Below are positions 34,027 through 34,916 of a stretch of DNA of 34,916 nucleotides, one piece after another. The stretch comes from Ferrithrix thermotolerans DSM 19514 (GTDB lineage: Bacteria > Actinomycetota > Acidimicrobiia > Acidimicrobiales > Ilumatobacteraceae). Position 1 is the first letter of the stretch. The number at the start of each line of letters is the position of its first letter. Position numbers and translations under genes: made by a program. The DNA lies in the NCBI GenBank assembly GCA_945861025.1, contig CAMASN010000031.1:1-34916 (forward strand). Direction: 5' to 3'. Below the pieces are notes generated by a model. It had not been told where the DNA came from. It saw only the letters and a program-made list of their open reading frames with translations, and ran no database searches.

Positions 34027-34851
34027 ATGTTGCTTACTTGGCAGACCGCCTTCAAGATGGCCGTTGTTCTGATCGCGATTGCAGTGGCAGCGACTCCAGC
34101 GCGTCACCGGTGGACACCCGCATTTGTCGCCACTGCCAAAGAACTCTCGTTGGTACTTGGGCTGTATGCACTGTGGCAATACGCGCACGACCTCGCAGTG
34201 AACAAAACTGCCGGAGCGATGGAGCACGCGATGTGGCTGTGGAACCTTGAGCGTTCGATGCATCTGCCAAGCGAACTGAGCCTGCAGCGTTCGCTCATCG
34301 ATCGCAAACTCATCATGCAATTTCTCAATGTGTACTACGGAGGCATGCACGTGCCCGTAGTCGGCATCTTGCTGATCTGGCTGTTCTTCCGTCACCGCGA
34401 GCGTTACTCGCGGGTGCGCACCAGCCTCGCGTTGATGATCGCCGGATGTCTCACCATCCAGATGATTCCACTGGCACCTCCGCGGTTTTTTACCGATCTC
34501 GGATTCGTCGACGCAGGTTTGCGGTACGGGCTGTCGGTATACGGCAGGGGAGGCAGTGGTATGTCGAATCAACTTGCAGCGATGCCTTCACAGCACGTGG
34601 GCTGGGCCCTACTTGTCGGGTTCGCCGCCGTGACCATTAGTACGAGCAAGTGGCGTTGGCTCGTGTTGCTGCACCCAGTGCTGACCATCTTGTCGGTTAC
34701 GGCAACCGCCAATCATTGGTGGCTCGATGGGGTAGTGGCGGGAATGGTGCTGGCAGTGGCCTATGGCGCGCAGCGCGGGTTGGCTGCGATTCAAGCGCGT
34801 ATCCGTCCGCCAGTAGCTGCGCTACAGCGAGTGTCGCCGACGCCGAGTTGA
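34027..34851 (+). CDS. PAP2-superfamily membrane protein (inositolphosphotransferase-like)
   Basis: 274 residues with about six membrane segments. The phosphatase/transferase motifs are spread as in the PAP2_3 group: 'PLAPPRFF' near residue 156, AMPSQHVGWAL with the catalytic His, and TATANHWWLDGVVAG with the second His and Asp. Family members are lipid phosphatases or transferases such as fungal inositol phosphorylceramide synthase and mycobacterial membrane enzymes; substrate unknown. ATG 34027 follows a strong SD sequence. The start at 33973 would add 18 residues, with the SD sequence inside the gene. Confidence 0.85.
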   Translation: MLLTWQTAFKMAVVLIAIAVAATPARHRWTPAFVATAKELSLVLGLYALWQYAHDLAVNKTAGAMEHAMWLWNLERSMHLPSELSLQRSLIDRKLIMQFLNVYYGGMHVPVVGILLIWLFFRHRERYSRVRTSLALMIAGCLTIQMIPLAPPRFFTDLGFVDAGLRYGLSVYGRGGSGMSNQLAAMPSQHVGWALLVGFAAVTISTSKWRWLVLLHPVLTILSVTATANHWWLDGVVAGMVLAVAYGAQRGLAAIQARIRPPVAALQRVSPTPS

Positions 34852-34870
34852 CGCCGCGAACCGGCGGCGT
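34851..34870 (+). terminator. Possible hairpin terminator
   Basis: ACGCCGC (34851-34857) and GCGGCGT (34864-34870) form a 7-bp GC stem with a 6-base loop directly at the stop codon. There is no T tract. The remaining 46 bases of the window hold no gene start I can support. Confidence 0.4.
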
Positions 34871-34916
34871 AGGCGCCCGTGTGGGGCGTGTGCGCCGCCA
34901 CTTCGTCGGGTGAGAG

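Noticed and set aside
34852-34916. Possible partial gene at the right edge
   Set aside because: Frames are open on both strands but only 65 bases remain, with no start, domain or codon evidence.

Overview
The window looks like a chromosomal segment of a high-GC actinobacterium, most likely a deep-branching lineage such as class Acidimicrobiia. Four things point there. Gene order around gcvH closely matches the mycobacterial garA locus. An F420-type luciferase-like oxidoreductase is present. The first protein ends in an LPxTG cell-wall sorting signal. Many genes begin directly downstream of a TANNNT box with no ribosome binding site, which suggests leaderless transcription. The class assignment is inference. 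I see no rRNA, tRNA, CRISPR, insertion sequence or phage gene.

Layout. 1-5633: the 3' part of a giant secreted multidomain surface protein with an LPVTG anchor. 5792-9635: a DEAD-box RNA helicase, then a convergent thiolase and an RlmA-type rRNA methyltransferase on the minus strand. 9750-14542: a four-gene plus-strand operon for a MacAB-like export machine (lipoprotein, membrane fusion protein, ATPase, permease). The fusion protein carries a peptidoglycan-binding domain and three Calx-beta-like domains, which I consider the most unusual architecture here. 14582-14983: a HIT hydrolase.

15072-23178 is the core metabolic and regulatory block. It holds a CDP-alcohol phosphatidyltransferase, a sugar-nucleotidyltransferase fused to a degenerate phosphomannomutase domain, gcvH, a GarA-like FHA protein with a zinc ribbon, MerR regulator 1, a DUF151 nuclease-like protein, MerR regulator 2, gcvT and, on the minus strand, a helical protein with a Lys/Ala/Pro tail. 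gcvP lies on the minus strand at 23231-26092, behind a complete tandem glycine riboswitch. P, T and H of the glycine cleavage system are therefore all in one 8-kb locus, but only P has the glycine-sensing leader.

26531-34851 is mixed housekeeping: a tandem-domain universal stress protein, a DUF3237 protein, a PLP decarboxylase/S1P-lyase-like enzyme, an FKBP prolyl isomerase, an LLM-class oxidoreductase, purK and purE, a beta-lactamase-fold serine hydrolase, a GNAT acetyltransferase and a PAP2-family membrane protein.

There is no gene-free stretch longer than about 300 bases except around the riboswitch: 26093-26530 holds the riboswitch leader (26118-26306), its probable promoter and about 200 bases upstream in which I see nothing further.
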